Below, in pieces: positions 1 through 6,512 of a stretch of 64,000 nt of DNA (positions are counted from its first letter, which is position 1; each line of letters begins with the position of its first letter). A model generated the notes under the pieces. That model was not told the DNA's origin, ran no database searches, and was given only the letters and a program-made list of their open reading frames with translations. The DNA comes from Haloarcula japonica DSM 6131 (GTDB lineage Archaea > Halobacteriota > Halobacteria > Halobacteriales > Haloarculaceae). Location of the stretch: contig NZ_AOLY01000009.1 of assembly GCF_000336635.1 (NCBI RefSeq), positions 276,252 to 340,251 of the forward strand, written 5' to 3'. Position numbers and translations under genes: made by a program.

Positions 1-367
1 CGGGTTCCGGATCCAGGTCCTCGTTTGCGTCGCCTTTCGTTCTGAACTGCCGCTGACCGTCCTCCGCGATGACATTGATCACCCGGTGGGTGACCCGCGA
101 TGTCGTGCCGCCGGGCGAGCGGTCGTAGGTGATAACGTCGCCCTCGGAGATATCGGCCGGCGGGACGCTGTTGACAAACACGACCGACCCGGCCTCGATA
201 GCAGGCGACATACTCGAGGAAAGAACGACGTAGCTCTCGTCCGCGCCGACCGCCTGCGGCACCGCGGTGGCAACGAACACCCCGACGATGATAAGCAGGA
301 CTCCGAGGCCGATCCAGTTGGCGACCCGCCGCCAGTCGACGCCGTCGTCGGTGTTACTGGGAGTCAT
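1..367 (-). CDS. Signal peptidase I, SipW/Sec11 type (C-terminus cut by window edge)
   Basis: Membrane serine peptidase that removes signal peptides outside the membrane. About 122 residues are visible. After a short soluble N-terminus there is one hydrophobic segment (about 17-38), then the family box S-S-M-S-P with the probable nucleophile Ser52, and T-H-R-V with His94. A Ser/His pair is typical of the ER/SipW type, where bacterial enzymes use Ser/Lys. The ATG at 365-367 overlaps the stop of the upstream gene by 14 bp, so the two are probably cotranscribed and translationally coupled. The neighbouring genes encode proteins with SipW-type leaders, which are the likely substrates (inferred). 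The 3' part lies outside the window. Confidence 0.9.
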   Translation of the reverse strand, partial: MTPSNTDDGVDWRRVANWIGLGVLLIIVGVFVATAVPQAVGADESYVVLSSSMSPAIEAGSVVFVNSVPPADISEGDVITYDRSPGGTTSRVTHRVINVIAEDGQRQFRTKGDANEDLDPEP

Positions 368-962
368 GCTGGTTTAGATGGAACGTGGCAGTGATCTCGA
401 CCCCGTCGCCCTGGAAGCTGTTTCCGACGCTCTTGGCGAGTTCCAGCCCGATGGTAAATTTGGTGCCACTATTGCCGGGGTCATCGAGATCCACCAGGTC
501 GTTCTGTGTTGTCTCATCGGAGCCATGGGCGTTGTCGGCCAGGTCTGCAAGCGTCGGGGACGGATTGTCTGTCGTGATCTGGTCGGTGAGGTCCGTTTCC
601 CCATACGTCAGCGTCACGACGGTGAGGTTCTCGGCTACCGCAGATGCGCTCTCGTCCGAATCGTTCTGTGCACTGTCACTTTCCACGTAGTCGAAATCCA
701 CATCCAGTGACCCGGCAATCGTGCCGGCATTGACGAGCCTTACCGTATCCGTTATTTCCGTTCCGGGAGCGAGCGCCGTACTGAAACTGAACGATGCACT
801 CTCAGCAAAGCCGAGGTTCAGCGTCCCGGCCGAAATCCGGTTGCCAGTACTGTTCTCGCTGTCGCTGAAATACGCCATGGTCCCCGCTCCCGTTGCAGCA
901 CTGCCGGCACCGACGGTAACGAGGCCGCCGAGTACCTGCCTGCGGGTCACGCCATCGGTCAC
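354..962 (-). CDS. Secreted protein with SipW-type signal peptide (TasA/CalY-like)
   Basis: A 202-residue exported protein that starts with GTG; an in-frame TGA two codons upstream fixes that start. The N-terminus has R-R-Q-V-L-G-G, a hydrophobic Ala/Gly stretch, then A-Y-F-S-D-S-E-N-S and N-x-I-x-A-G-T-L-N-L. This is the signature of SipW-cognate leaders, with cleavage probably near the Gly-Thr-Met-Ala region. The rest is Thr/Asp/Ser-rich, predicted beta-rich, has no Cys, and ends without an anchor. The family includes TasA-like fibre proteins and haloarchaeal surface proteins. It lies directly upstream of the signal peptidase and overlaps it, which fits a dedicated export pair. The matrix or filament role is inferred. 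Confidence 0.85.
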   Translation of the reverse strand: MTDGVTRRQVLGGLVTVGAGSAATGAGTMAYFSDSENSTGNRISAGTLNLGFAESASFSFSTALAPGTEITDTVRLVNAGTIAGSLDVDFDYVESDSAQNDSDESASAVAENLTVVTLTYGETDLTDQITTDNPSPTLADLADNAHGSDETTQNDLVDLDDPGNSGTKFTIGLELAKSVGNSFQGDGVEITATFHLNQHDSQ

Positions 963-1093
963 GCCCGTTCACTCCGCTGGGACAAGTCAGGCACAGTTGC
1001 CGTCCATGACGACGGGCGTGTGACCATTAGATTGGGCGTCGTAGTCATTCTAATTGACTGCTCAGTTGTTCCAACACTAAGCCGGGACGTCAG

Positions 1094-1765
1094 TCAGTTT
1101 GATGCCTGCTCTGACACTATTTGGATATCAAAACCGGCGCTGTCGCCCTGAACGACGTTACCGGTCTCCTCTCTCGGAAGCTCGTAATTCAATACGAGAT
1201 ACTTAGTCTCATCGGTGGTTAGCGACTCTGAGAACGCATTGTTTCTCCCGACTGCGTCTGAAAGTTTCGTATCGCTGCTGATTACTCTCGTTACGTCGGT
1301 GGCCGAGACAGTCTCTCCAGTTGTTGTTCCGACGGATGCACCGGTCAGGTCACCAGCCTCGATGAACACCCCAATCTCTAGATAATCGTCAAGTTCACCA
1401 TCGCTGTTAGGGTCCTCGCCATCTGAGTTCGTTGTCAGTGATTCAGTAAGACTACCGTCTTCAGATACATCCCCGATGTTGATGCTTTGGAGGGTCGCAT
1501 CGATGCTCCCGTCGTTCGTCAGTTCGATAACGAGGTAGCCGGAGTCGCCGGGAGCAATATTACCGAAATCAATTGATGTACTCCCACTGCTGTTCGGATT
1601 CAGTTGGAGATCCAGCGTCCCGGCAGTGACGCTGTTCCCGCTGCTTGTTTCCGTATCGCTGAACGCGGCAAACGTCCCGGCACCCACTGCCGCACTTGCT
1701 GCACCAATTGTTGCAATACCACCCAGTACTCTGCGTCGCGTCAACTCGATATTATTGTTTGACAT
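1094..1765 (-). CDS. Second secreted protein with SipW-type signal peptide
   Basis: A 223-residue exported protein. The ATG at 1763-1765 (M-S-N-N-N-I-E-L-T) is preferred to an upstream in-frame ATG because it puts the T-R-R-R-V-L-G-G leader close to the N-terminus. The leader runs through a hydrophobic segment into F-A-A-F-S-D-T-E and S-V-T-A-G-T-L-D-L, the same SipW signature as the next gene downstream. The mature part is acidic, Ser/Thr/Gly-rich and contains asparagine/aspartate repeats that suggest Ca or salt adaptation. It is separated from the next secreted gene by 131 bp, so it may have its own promoter while sharing the peptidase. Surface-layer, fibre or matrix function is inferred from family and context. 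Confidence 0.85.
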   Translation of the reverse strand: MSNNNIELTRRRVLGGIATIGAASAAVGAGTFAAFSDTETSSGNSVTAGTLDLQLNPNSSGSTSIDFGNIAPGDSGYLVIELTNDGSIDATLQSINIGDVSEDGSLTESLTTNSDGEDPNSDGELDDYLEIGVFIEAGDLTGASVGTTTGETVSATDVTRVISSDTKLSDAVGRNNAFSESLTTDETKYLVLNYELPREETGNVVQGDSAGFDIQIVSEQASN

Positions 1766-2038
1766 GTATCTCTCACCGTGGAGATTGAGAGGCTCCACCA
1801 GCCCACCAAGCAACGGATTCCCCCATCCAGTAAACTTGGTCTACTATGAGTAAATAAGCTGTTGGGATAAGTTTTTCCAACTTTTCAGCCGTCAAAGCTG
1901 CTGTACAGGATGGGAGCAGCTATCACAATATTACGGAAGGGTGCTCGCTAAAAGAGATAGTAATATATTCTTACCAGGGTATTGTCGCCACTGACCCAGT
2001 TTTAATTGTAGTATTCATCTCAGTCTATTACAATACTG

Positions 2039-2575
2039 TCAGAACGGAACGCTCTCGTCGGACGATTCGTCTGTATCGTCCATCCGGAGTTCACCGGTCT
2101 TCCGGTACCGCGTTTCGAGGTGCTGGAGTTTGTCGTTGATACTCGTGCTCTGGTGGTGGCCTGGGCTCACGCGTACACGGACGAGGTCGTACTCGTGGCG
2201 GTCCGACAGCCCGTTCCAGGCGCGGAACGCGCCGACAGTCAGCGTGTCACTCTGGGGGCAGAACTCGGTCGTCGGCGTGAACTCGGCTCGCAACACGCTC
2301 CTGTCGTCCGTCTCACGGCCGTAGCGGAAGCCCGCATCCGGGTGCCGATGATCGAGGTTCAGCCGTGCGAGGTTGTACCCGAACGTCATGTCGTACACAC
2401 CACGCTCGTCGAACAGATCCATCGTGAGTCGGTGGAACGCGGCGTGATCGGTGCCAGACAGTACTGCTGTCTCAGACAGGAACGGGCCGGGGTCAGGGTT
2501 GTGTTCGGGCACGAACGTCCCGTAGCTATCGAACCCGACGTCTGAGCCGCCGCGGAGGCCGGAGAGAAGGCTCAT
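2039..2575 (-). CDS. DUF59/MIP18-like protein, probable Fe-S assembly factor
   Basis: A soluble, acidic protein of 178 residues. The C-terminal half holds F-T-P-T-T-E-F-C-P (Cys106), then V-R-V-S-P-G-H-H and S-I-N-D-K-L. This is the order seen in DUF59/MIP18 proteins (PT-x-x-x-C, a PG-x-H turn, then IN-x-x-L), which act in cytosolic iron-sulfur assembly or in PaaD-type complexes. I chose the ATG at 2573-2575 because it puts the palindrome at 2611-2628 at the same spacing as in the neighbouring divergent promoter; an in-frame ATG at 2594-2596 is the alternative. It is divergent from a DUF2249 gene. Homology is judged by eye; the function is inferred. Confidence 0.6.
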   Translation of the reverse strand: MSLLSGLRGGSDVGFDSYGTFVPEHNPDPGPFLSETAVLSGTDHAAFHRLTMDLFDERGVYDMTFGYNLARLNLDHRHPDAGFRYGRETDDRSVLRAEFTPTTEFCPQSDTLTVGAFRAWNGLSDRHEYDLVRVRVSPGHHQSTSINDKLQHLETRYRKTGELRMDDTDESSDESVPF

Positions 2576-2610
2576 ATTTAATTGGATGGGCGGCATCCAT
2601 CAGGACCTAC

Positions 2611-2628
2611 TCCCGAACCTGTTCGGGA
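2611..2628. promoter_or_regulatory. Palindromic operator in divergent promoter, copy 1
   Basis: Perfect inverted repeat with 8-bp arms and a 2-bp spacer (TCCCGAAC-CT-GTTCGGGA). Its centre (2619.5) lies 44.5 bp from the minus-strand start at 2575 and 45.5 bp from the plus-strand ATG at 2665. A second palindrome at 3803-3816 shares CCGAA-N4-TTCGG at exactly the same spacing. The position, just upstream of where the TATA boxes of leaderless transcripts would lie, suggests an activator site. It resembles the type of palindrome described for haloarchaeal denitrification promoters, but I cannot verify the exact consensus. Confidence 0.75.
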
Positions 2629-2664
2629 GAACCCCCTCGACGACGCCCGGCGAACGTTCAGGTG

Positions 2665-2898
2665 ATGCCAGCTACCACACTCGACCTGCGCGAGACGCCG
2701 CCGCCCGAGCGACACTCGAAGATACACGACTCCTTCGAGGCGCTGTCCTCAGGGGAAACGCTTCGAATTATCAACGATCACGAGCCAAAGCCGCTGTTCT
2801 ACGAGATGCAAGCCGAGGTCGAGGCGTTCGACGCGGCGAACTACCAGTGTGAGCAGGACGGCCCACAGAAGTACGTCGCCGACCTTCCGAAACAATGA
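2665..2898 (+). CDS. DUF2249 domain protein
   Basis: A small soluble protein of 77 residues that is a single DUF2249 domain. The family features are visible in order: a D-L-R-E-T-P-P-P-E-R-H opening, F-E-A-L-S-S-G-E, then I-N-D-H-E-P-K-P-L, and a C-terminal beta-type region with one Cys. DUF2249 proteins resemble the TusA/SirA fold and often sit beside denitrification, NO or Fe-S genes; their biochemical role is not settled. The ATG at 2665 is preferred over an adjacent GTG. It overlaps the next gene by ATGA, so the two are coupled. It probably answers to the palindrome at 2611-2628. Confidence 0.85.
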   Translation: MPATTLDLRETPPPERHSKIHDSFEALSSGETLRIINDHEPKPLFYEMQAEVEAFDAANYQCEQDGPQKYVADLPKQ

Positions 2899-3209
2899 GC
2901 GAATCTACCATCACGGAAACGGAGCGAGCAACGCTTGGCGGCGACGGTGACGGCCGGATGAGGTTGTTCGACGGGGAGCCAAAGACCGTCCGGTTGACGC
3001 TCGATGCGGGCGAGTCGATCCCGGCGCACAAGCATCCCGGTCGGGATATCGTGTTCCTTCTCCGTTCGGGTGCCGTGGACCTGACGCTCGGCGACGAGAC
3101 GGTGTCGCTCTCTCCCGGCGACGTGGTCCGTTTCGACGGTGACCAGGACATCTCCCCCGCCGCAACGGCGGACAGCGAGGCACTACTCGTTCTGGCGTCG
3201 TCGGAGTAG
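2895..3209 (+). CDS. Single-domain cupin protein
   Basis: A 104-residue small beta-barrel protein. The cupin motif 1 is readable as G-x5-H-x-H (G-E-S-I-P-A-H-K-H-P-G-R-D), and motif 2 as G-x5-P-G-D (L-S-P-G-D-V). The second motif lacks the usual final metal-binding His: the sequence runs V-R-F-D-G-D-Q-D-I after P-G-D, so a metal site might be incomplete. The ATG overlaps the stop of the DUF2249 gene (ATGA), making a two-gene operon. It could be a small-molecule sensor, an isomerase-like enzyme or a metal-binding accessory for the nearby copper/heme genes; the sequence does not decide. Confidence 0.8.
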   Translation: MSESTITETERATLGGDGDGRMRLFDGEPKTVRLTLDAGESIPAHKHPGRDIVFLLRSGAVDLTLGDETVSLSPGDVVRFDGDQDISPAATADSEALLVLASSE

Positions 3210-3211
3210 GC

Positions 3212-3484
3212 TCACTCGAACAGGGAGATCGCCGTTTCGATCCGCTCGTCGTCCGCACTCTTCGCCGCGTCCTGTAGACTTGCTCGGGGGACAGCGAGCA
3301 ATCGGTCGACAAGCCGTTCGCTCAGTTCTTCAACTGCCAGCCGCTGGTCAGCCGTCAGTTCGCCGTCCTGCTGTAGCTGTGACAGCGTCCGTTCGAGTTG
3401 TTCCTGCTGAATCTTCGCACCACGGCTGTCGATACGAGCAATCGCTTCTTCGACATCGACAGGCGGCTCCGTGTTCTGATTCAT
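3212..3484 (-). CDS. Free-standing domain like the glutamyl-tRNA reductase C-terminal dimerisation region
   Basis: An all-helical 90-residue protein. Its second half (L-x-x-L-x-x-x-G-E-L-T-A-D-Q, then V-E-E-L-S-E-R-L-V-D-R-L-L, A-V-P-R-A-S-L-Q-D-A-A, and a last E-T-A-I-S-L-F) follows the pattern of the HemA/GluTR dimerisation domain (R-L-x-N-K-L-L-H-x-P, L-R-x-A-A). The catalytic and NADPH domains are absent. In enteric bacteria, small GluTR-binding proteins control heme synthesis, so this could modulate or mimic HemA (inferred). It is coupled by ATGA to the DUF2249 gene upstream. No deletion scar is visible, so I treat it as an intact small gene and not a pseudogene. Confidence 0.6.
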   Translation of the reverse strand: MNQNTEPPVDVEEAIARIDSRGAKIQQEQLERTLSQLQQDGELTADQRLAVEELSERLVDRLLAVPRASLQDAAKSADDERIETAISLFE

Positions 3485-3765
3485 CTGTGCCAGATGACCG
3501 TCACTGTCGCGTCCTCGGCCTCAACACTTTCGAAGTCGTAGCCTCTGTCTTCGAGTTTCGGATAGAGATGCTGTGGAGCACGGTCGTTGAACTGGACGAG
3601 GACGGTGTCGTCGTCCAGGTCCGCGAGTAACTCCAGCGTCTGCTTGAGCGGCTTTGGCGGCCCCAGCGACTGCACGTCGAGCCGTTTCACCGGTGCGTCA
3701 TCGGGCGCACCAGTTTCCGAAATCAGGGCTGTGGTTTGCTCTGTTGGCTGGTGGTTCGACGTCAT
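3481..3765 (-). CDS. DUF2249 domain protein, second paralogue
   Basis: A 94-residue protein with a disordered N-terminus of about 27 residues followed by one DUF2249 domain: L-D-V-Q-S-L-G-P-P-K-P, then T-L-E-L-L-A-D-L-D-D-D-T-V-L, F-N-D-R-A-P-Q-H-L-Y, and a terminal beta strand V-T-V-I-W. The ATG at 3763-3765 is preferred to further upstream codons in the same frame because it fits the shared spacing to the palindrome at 3803-3816. It is paralogous to the protein at 2665 and cotranscribed with the GluTR-like domain. It probably acts in the same pathway as the membrane protein encoded divergently, but no reaction can be assigned. Confidence 0.8.
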   Translation of the reverse strand: MTSNHQPTEQTTALISETGAPDDAPVKRLDVQSLGPPKPLKQTLELLADLDDDTVLVQFNDRAPQHLYPKLEDRGYDFESVEAEDATVTVIWHR

Positions 3766-3802
3766 GTGTTCCCGTTCGGTTGTGAGCGGGCCGACCCTTT
3801 CC

Positions 3803-3816
3803 CCGAACATATTCGG
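3803..3816. promoter_or_regulatory. Palindromic operator in divergent promoter, copy 2
   Basis: Perfect inverted repeat CCGAA-CATA-TTCGG. Its centre (3809.5) is 44.5 bp from the minus-strand ATG (3765) and 45.5 bp from the plus-strand ATG (3855), the same geometry as the palindrome at 2611-2628. The two sites therefore likely bind one regulator that controls both divergent promoters. That control would link the DUF2249, DUF59-like and cupin genes to the membrane protein. Confidence 0.75.
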
Positions 3817-3854
3817 CCACATTGCCAGCAGGGACAGGGTCGTACTAAACAACA

Positions 3855-5168
3855 ATGAGCGGAATACCCGCCGACGTGGATGCAGACGCCGCACCGCCGA
3901 TGACGGTTCCGTTGCGTCATTTCGTCGTCGCGCTGGCGTTTCTAGTCGCCGGTGTCACCGTCGGGGTCGTCGAGGGGCGGGCCGGCCACCTCGCACAGGT
4001 CCACCTCCTGCTTGCGGGGTGGGTCTGTCTCACCATCATGGGCGCACTGACGCAGTTCGTCCCGGTCTGGTGTGGAATCGAACTCCATTCGCGCCGCCTC
4101 GCTGCTGCGCAGTTACCACTCACTGCGGTCGGGTTCGCGGGTCTGGCCGCTGGCTTCCTGACAGCGACTCCTACCTTGTTGCCAGTCGCCGGAGCGTTCG
4201 CGCTGATCGGTGTCTGGACTCTTTGTTACAACATCGGTCGGACGCTACTCGCTGTGGAGCCCGACGTCACAGCGATTCATTTCGGCTGGGCACTGGTGTT
4301 TTTCGCCCTCGTGACGGTCGCCGGAATAGTGCTGGCGCTGGACCATGCCGCCGGCGTCCTCCCGTTTCTGGGGATCGGCCGGCAGGGGCTCTTGCTGGCC
4401 CACGGGACACTTGCCGTGTTCGGCGCGGTCCTGACGACTGTCGCGGGCGCGCTGGCACAGCTCGCCCCGATGTTCACACAGGCCGACACCGGCAGCATCG
4501 ACGCAGCGGTTCAGCGGGCTGAAACGGCCGTCTATCCGTTCGGCGTTCTTGCGCTCGCCGGCGGTCGCCTGATTGGGTCACCAGTTCTGGCCCGGTTCGG
4601 CGCGGTTATCGTCGCTGCTGGCCTTGGCGTGGTGGCGGTGCTCCTGGCGCGACAGCTCGTCGGGGCGCGCGTTGAGTGGTCATCAATGCTGACCCGCTAC
4701 AGCGTCGCGGCGCTGTCGCTGTTTCTCTGGGCAGGGCTGACGGTAGTCGCATGGTGGACCGACCCGCTGGCGTACGCTGGGCTGCTCGGTCAGCCGTCGA
4801 CGGTGCTGCTCGTCGGCGGCATCGGCTTCGTCGTCCTCGGGACGCTGTATCACGTCGTCCCGTTCATCGTCTGGGTCCACCGGTACAGCGACCGCCTCGG
4901 CTTCGAGGACGTGCCGATGGTCGATGATCTGTACGACCACCGAATCGCGGCAATAGATGGTGTGACACTGACAATTGCGTACGGCCTCCTCGTGAGCAGT
5001 CAGTGGCTTGAGACACCGGATGGCACGACATTGGTCGCCGGAGGGCTCGCGTTTTTCGGGACCGTCCTGTTCGCAGGCAACCTCGTCGCCGTCCTCGTCG
5101 AGCACAGCCCGCAATCGCTACCAACACTGCTGACCGGCCGTGAACGTACGCCCGCCGAAGACTCGTAA
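3855..5168 (+). CDS. Polytopic membrane protein with conserved histidines (heme-copper oxidase subunit I/NnrS-like)
   Basis: A 437-residue protein with roughly twelve hydrophobic helices and almost no large loops. Histidines sit at helix ends or inside helices: G-H-L-A-Q-V-H (45 and 50), an A-I-H-F-G-W segment, L-L-A-H-G-T and L-Y-H-V-V-P-F-I-V-W-V-H. The pattern H-x4-H-L-L-L-A-G-W recalls subunit I of heme-copper oxidases and NnrS-type proteins, where such residues ligate heme. The subunit I active-site pattern is not complete, so this is probably not an oxidase. It is divergent from the DUF2249/GluTR-like operon and shares operator spacing with the other divergent pair. A role in heme, copper or NO physiology is inferred from context. 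Confidence 0.7.
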   Translation: MSGIPADVDADAAPPMTVPLRHFVVALAFLVAGVTVGVVEGRAGHLAQVHLLLAGWVCLTIMGALTQFVPVWCGIELHSRRLAAAQLPLTAVGFAGLAAGFLTATPTLLPVAGAFALIGVWTLCYNIGRTLLAVEPDVTAIHFGWALVFFALVTVAGIVLALDHAAGVLPFLGIGRQGLLLAHGTLAVFGAVLTTVAGALAQLAPMFTQADTGSIDAAVQRAETAVYPFGVLALAGGRLIGSPVLARFGAVIVAAGLGVVAVLLARQLVGARVEWSSMLTRYSVAALSLFLWAGLTVVAWWTDPLAYAGLLGQPSTVLLVGGIGFVVLGTLYHVVPFIVWVHRYSDRLGFEDVPMVDDLYDHRIAAIDGVTLTIAYGLLVSSQWLETPDGTTLVAGGLAFFGTVLFAGNLVAVLVEHSPQSLPTLLTGRERTPAEDS

Positions 5169-5169
5169 C

Positions 5170-5481
5170 TCAGTTCGTCGTGGTCGGCTGATCAGTGTAC
5201 ACCGAGTAGGTCAGAATAAAGAACCCCGCAGCGGTGAACAGCTCCTCGACAGTGACGCTCTGTGCCACTGGCATCCCGACGAACTGGTGGAGGCTGCCGC
5301 CGAGTATTGCGCCCAGTGTGACGAACCCGATACCGAGACAGAGCGCTCGCATCGCCGGTGCCTGAGTGCGGCGGTATGCGCGGTAAGTCAACGTCGTCAG
5401 TATCACACCGCAAAACAGCGTGACTGTCTTCATCCCGATTAACAACACTGCGTTCGCTCCAAGCATGGCTCTGATTGACAC
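5170..5481 (-). CDS. DUF7521-type small membrane protein
   Basis: A 103-residue integral membrane protein with three hydrophobic helices (about 9-33, 43-66 and 74-94). Helix 1 is followed by the basic T-Y-R-A-Y-R-R-T-Q-A-P motif, which fixes topology. The same A-Y-R-R/S-R-T-x-x-P feature and layout appear in the protein at 5622-5921, so they are paralogues. In haloarchaea such proteins commonly occur beside ArsR-like HTH regulators, as here. Function is unknown. The stop lies directly against the stop of the convergent membrane-protein gene, leaving almost no terminator space. Confidence 0.75.
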   Translation of the reverse strand: MSIRAMLGANAVLLIGMKTVTLFCGVILTTLTYRAYRRTQAPAMRALCLGIGFVTLGAILGGSLHQFVGMPVAQSVTVEELFTAAGFFILTYSVYTDQPTTTN

Positions 5482-5621
5482 GTCCGCATAAATATACCGT
5501 CCGTAGCGTTTCCAGTCGATGGGAATACCAGTGTCGCGACGCGATACGGACCGGTTGCCGCTCCGGTCGAAATCGAGATATGAGATGCGAAAAATCGCCG
5601 TATAGGTGCGCTACAGACCCA

Positions 5622-5921
5622 CTACCGAACGTACAGCGAGTACAGGATGATACCCAGGCCGATGGCCGTCAGCGAACTCGACGTGAACACGCTCACAGCG
5701 AGCAGTTGCTGGCCGAGATACCTGCCGACAAGGATGTCGAGGACACCGCCGGCAAACGCACCGAGGGTCACTACCCCAAACCCGTAGGTGAGCCACTTGT
5801 GCTGGGGGCTTTTCGTCCGGCTGTACGCCTGATACGAGTAATACGTAATCAGTCCGCCAAGAATGAGAATCAGTGTCTTCGAGACGACGATGCCGACCTG
5901 TGAGCTTGGGATGTGTACCAT
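5622..5921 (-). CDS. DUF7521-type small membrane protein, paralogue
   Basis: A 99-residue protein with three predicted helices and the Y-S-Y-Q-A-Y-S-R-T-K-S-P-Q motif after helix 1. It matches the gene at 5170-5481 in length, order of helices and the motif. It begins two bases after the HTH regulator stop, so the two form an operon. The paired HTH/membrane arrangement may work as a membrane-coupled sensor in which the small protein controls the regulator, but that is inference. No catalytic residues are visible. Confidence 0.75.
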   Translation of the reverse strand: MVHIPSSQVGIVVSKTLILILGGLITYYSYQAYSRTKSPQHKWLTYGFGVVTLGAFAGGVLDILVGRYLGQQLLAVSVFTSSSLTAIGLGIILYSLYVR

Positions 5922-5923
5922 GA

Positions 5924-6301
5924 TTATGTCTCCTTTCGCACCTCAGACCAGAGGTTTTCGAGCCGTTGGTCCGGCGTCCGAGCGCGGTGTGAGATGTCGA
6001 CGGTGAGCGACAGTTCCTCGTCGAGACTGATGACGACCTCCTCGAAGTCGATTGCGTACCGGCTGGCGTGTTGGCCGTCCGACCTGACTTCGACGCCCTC
6101 GTACAGCAACGAGGACTCCGTCAGTAGTTCGAGTTTGCGGTAAGTCGTCGATAGCGGTACGCCGCTCCGGTCGGATATCTCGCTCGCCGTCAACGGTTCC
6201 TCCAGTACGCTGACAATGGCGCGACAGTCCTCGTCGTCGAGTGCGTCGAGGACCGTCTGTAACTCCGGCGTCTCCTCGTCAGCGAAGGGGTCCCGGACCA
6301 T
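5924..6301 (-). CDS. Winged-helix transcription regulator (haloarchaeal ArsR-like)
   Basis: A 125-residue DNA-binding protein. The ATG at 6299-6301 (M-V-R-D-P-F-A-D-E-E) is preferred; the reading frame extends upstream but through non-coding-like sequence, and a TTAAAC element sits about 25 bp before this ATG, as in leaderless transcripts. The recognition region is L-T-A-S-E-I-S-D-R-S-G-V-P-L-S-T-T-Y-R-K-L with a wing of V-E-V-R-S-D-G-Q-H. The C-terminal part is a short mixed region with no metal-binding cysteines. It is divergent from the multicopper oxidase gene and cotranscribed with a DUF7521 protein, so it could regulate either. Confidence 0.85.
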   Translation of the reverse strand: MVRDPFADEETPELQTVLDALDDEDCRAIVSVLEEPLTASEISDRSGVPLSTTYRKLELLTESSLLYEGVEVRSDGQHASRYAIDFEEVVISLDEELSLTVDISHRARTPDQRLENLWSEVRKET

Positions 6302-6429
6302 CCTTGATCGATACTGCCCGCCCAAGACGTTTAATGTAACCGACTTGGAAGCGCTTATCGCCGGACACAGCCACCGTTTTCGCCACATAGCACGCCATAT
6401 ATGGGGCACTTATCCGTAGCCGTTCGTTC

Positions 6430-6468
6430 GTTCCCAGTAACTGAGAACGCTTCTGTCGGTCTGAGAAC
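6430..6468 (+). promoter_or_regulatory. Inverted-repeat operator upstream of multicopper oxidase
   Basis: GTTCCCAG-TAA-CTGAGAAC (6430-6448) is an inverted repeat with 8-bp arms and one mismatch. A second CTGAGAAC half-site follows exactly 20 bp later (6461-6468), two helical turns away, and it lies 20 bp before a TATA-like TTTATA at 6481-6486. Nearly the same 19-bp repeat occurs at 15150-15168, before the radical SAM operon, also about 20 bp before a T-rich TATA candidate. I read both as sites for one regulator. Confidence 0.75.
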
Positions 6469-6512
6469 TCCCTTCGGGGGTTTATACTGTGGTGTCTTAT
6501 CCCCACTTGCTT

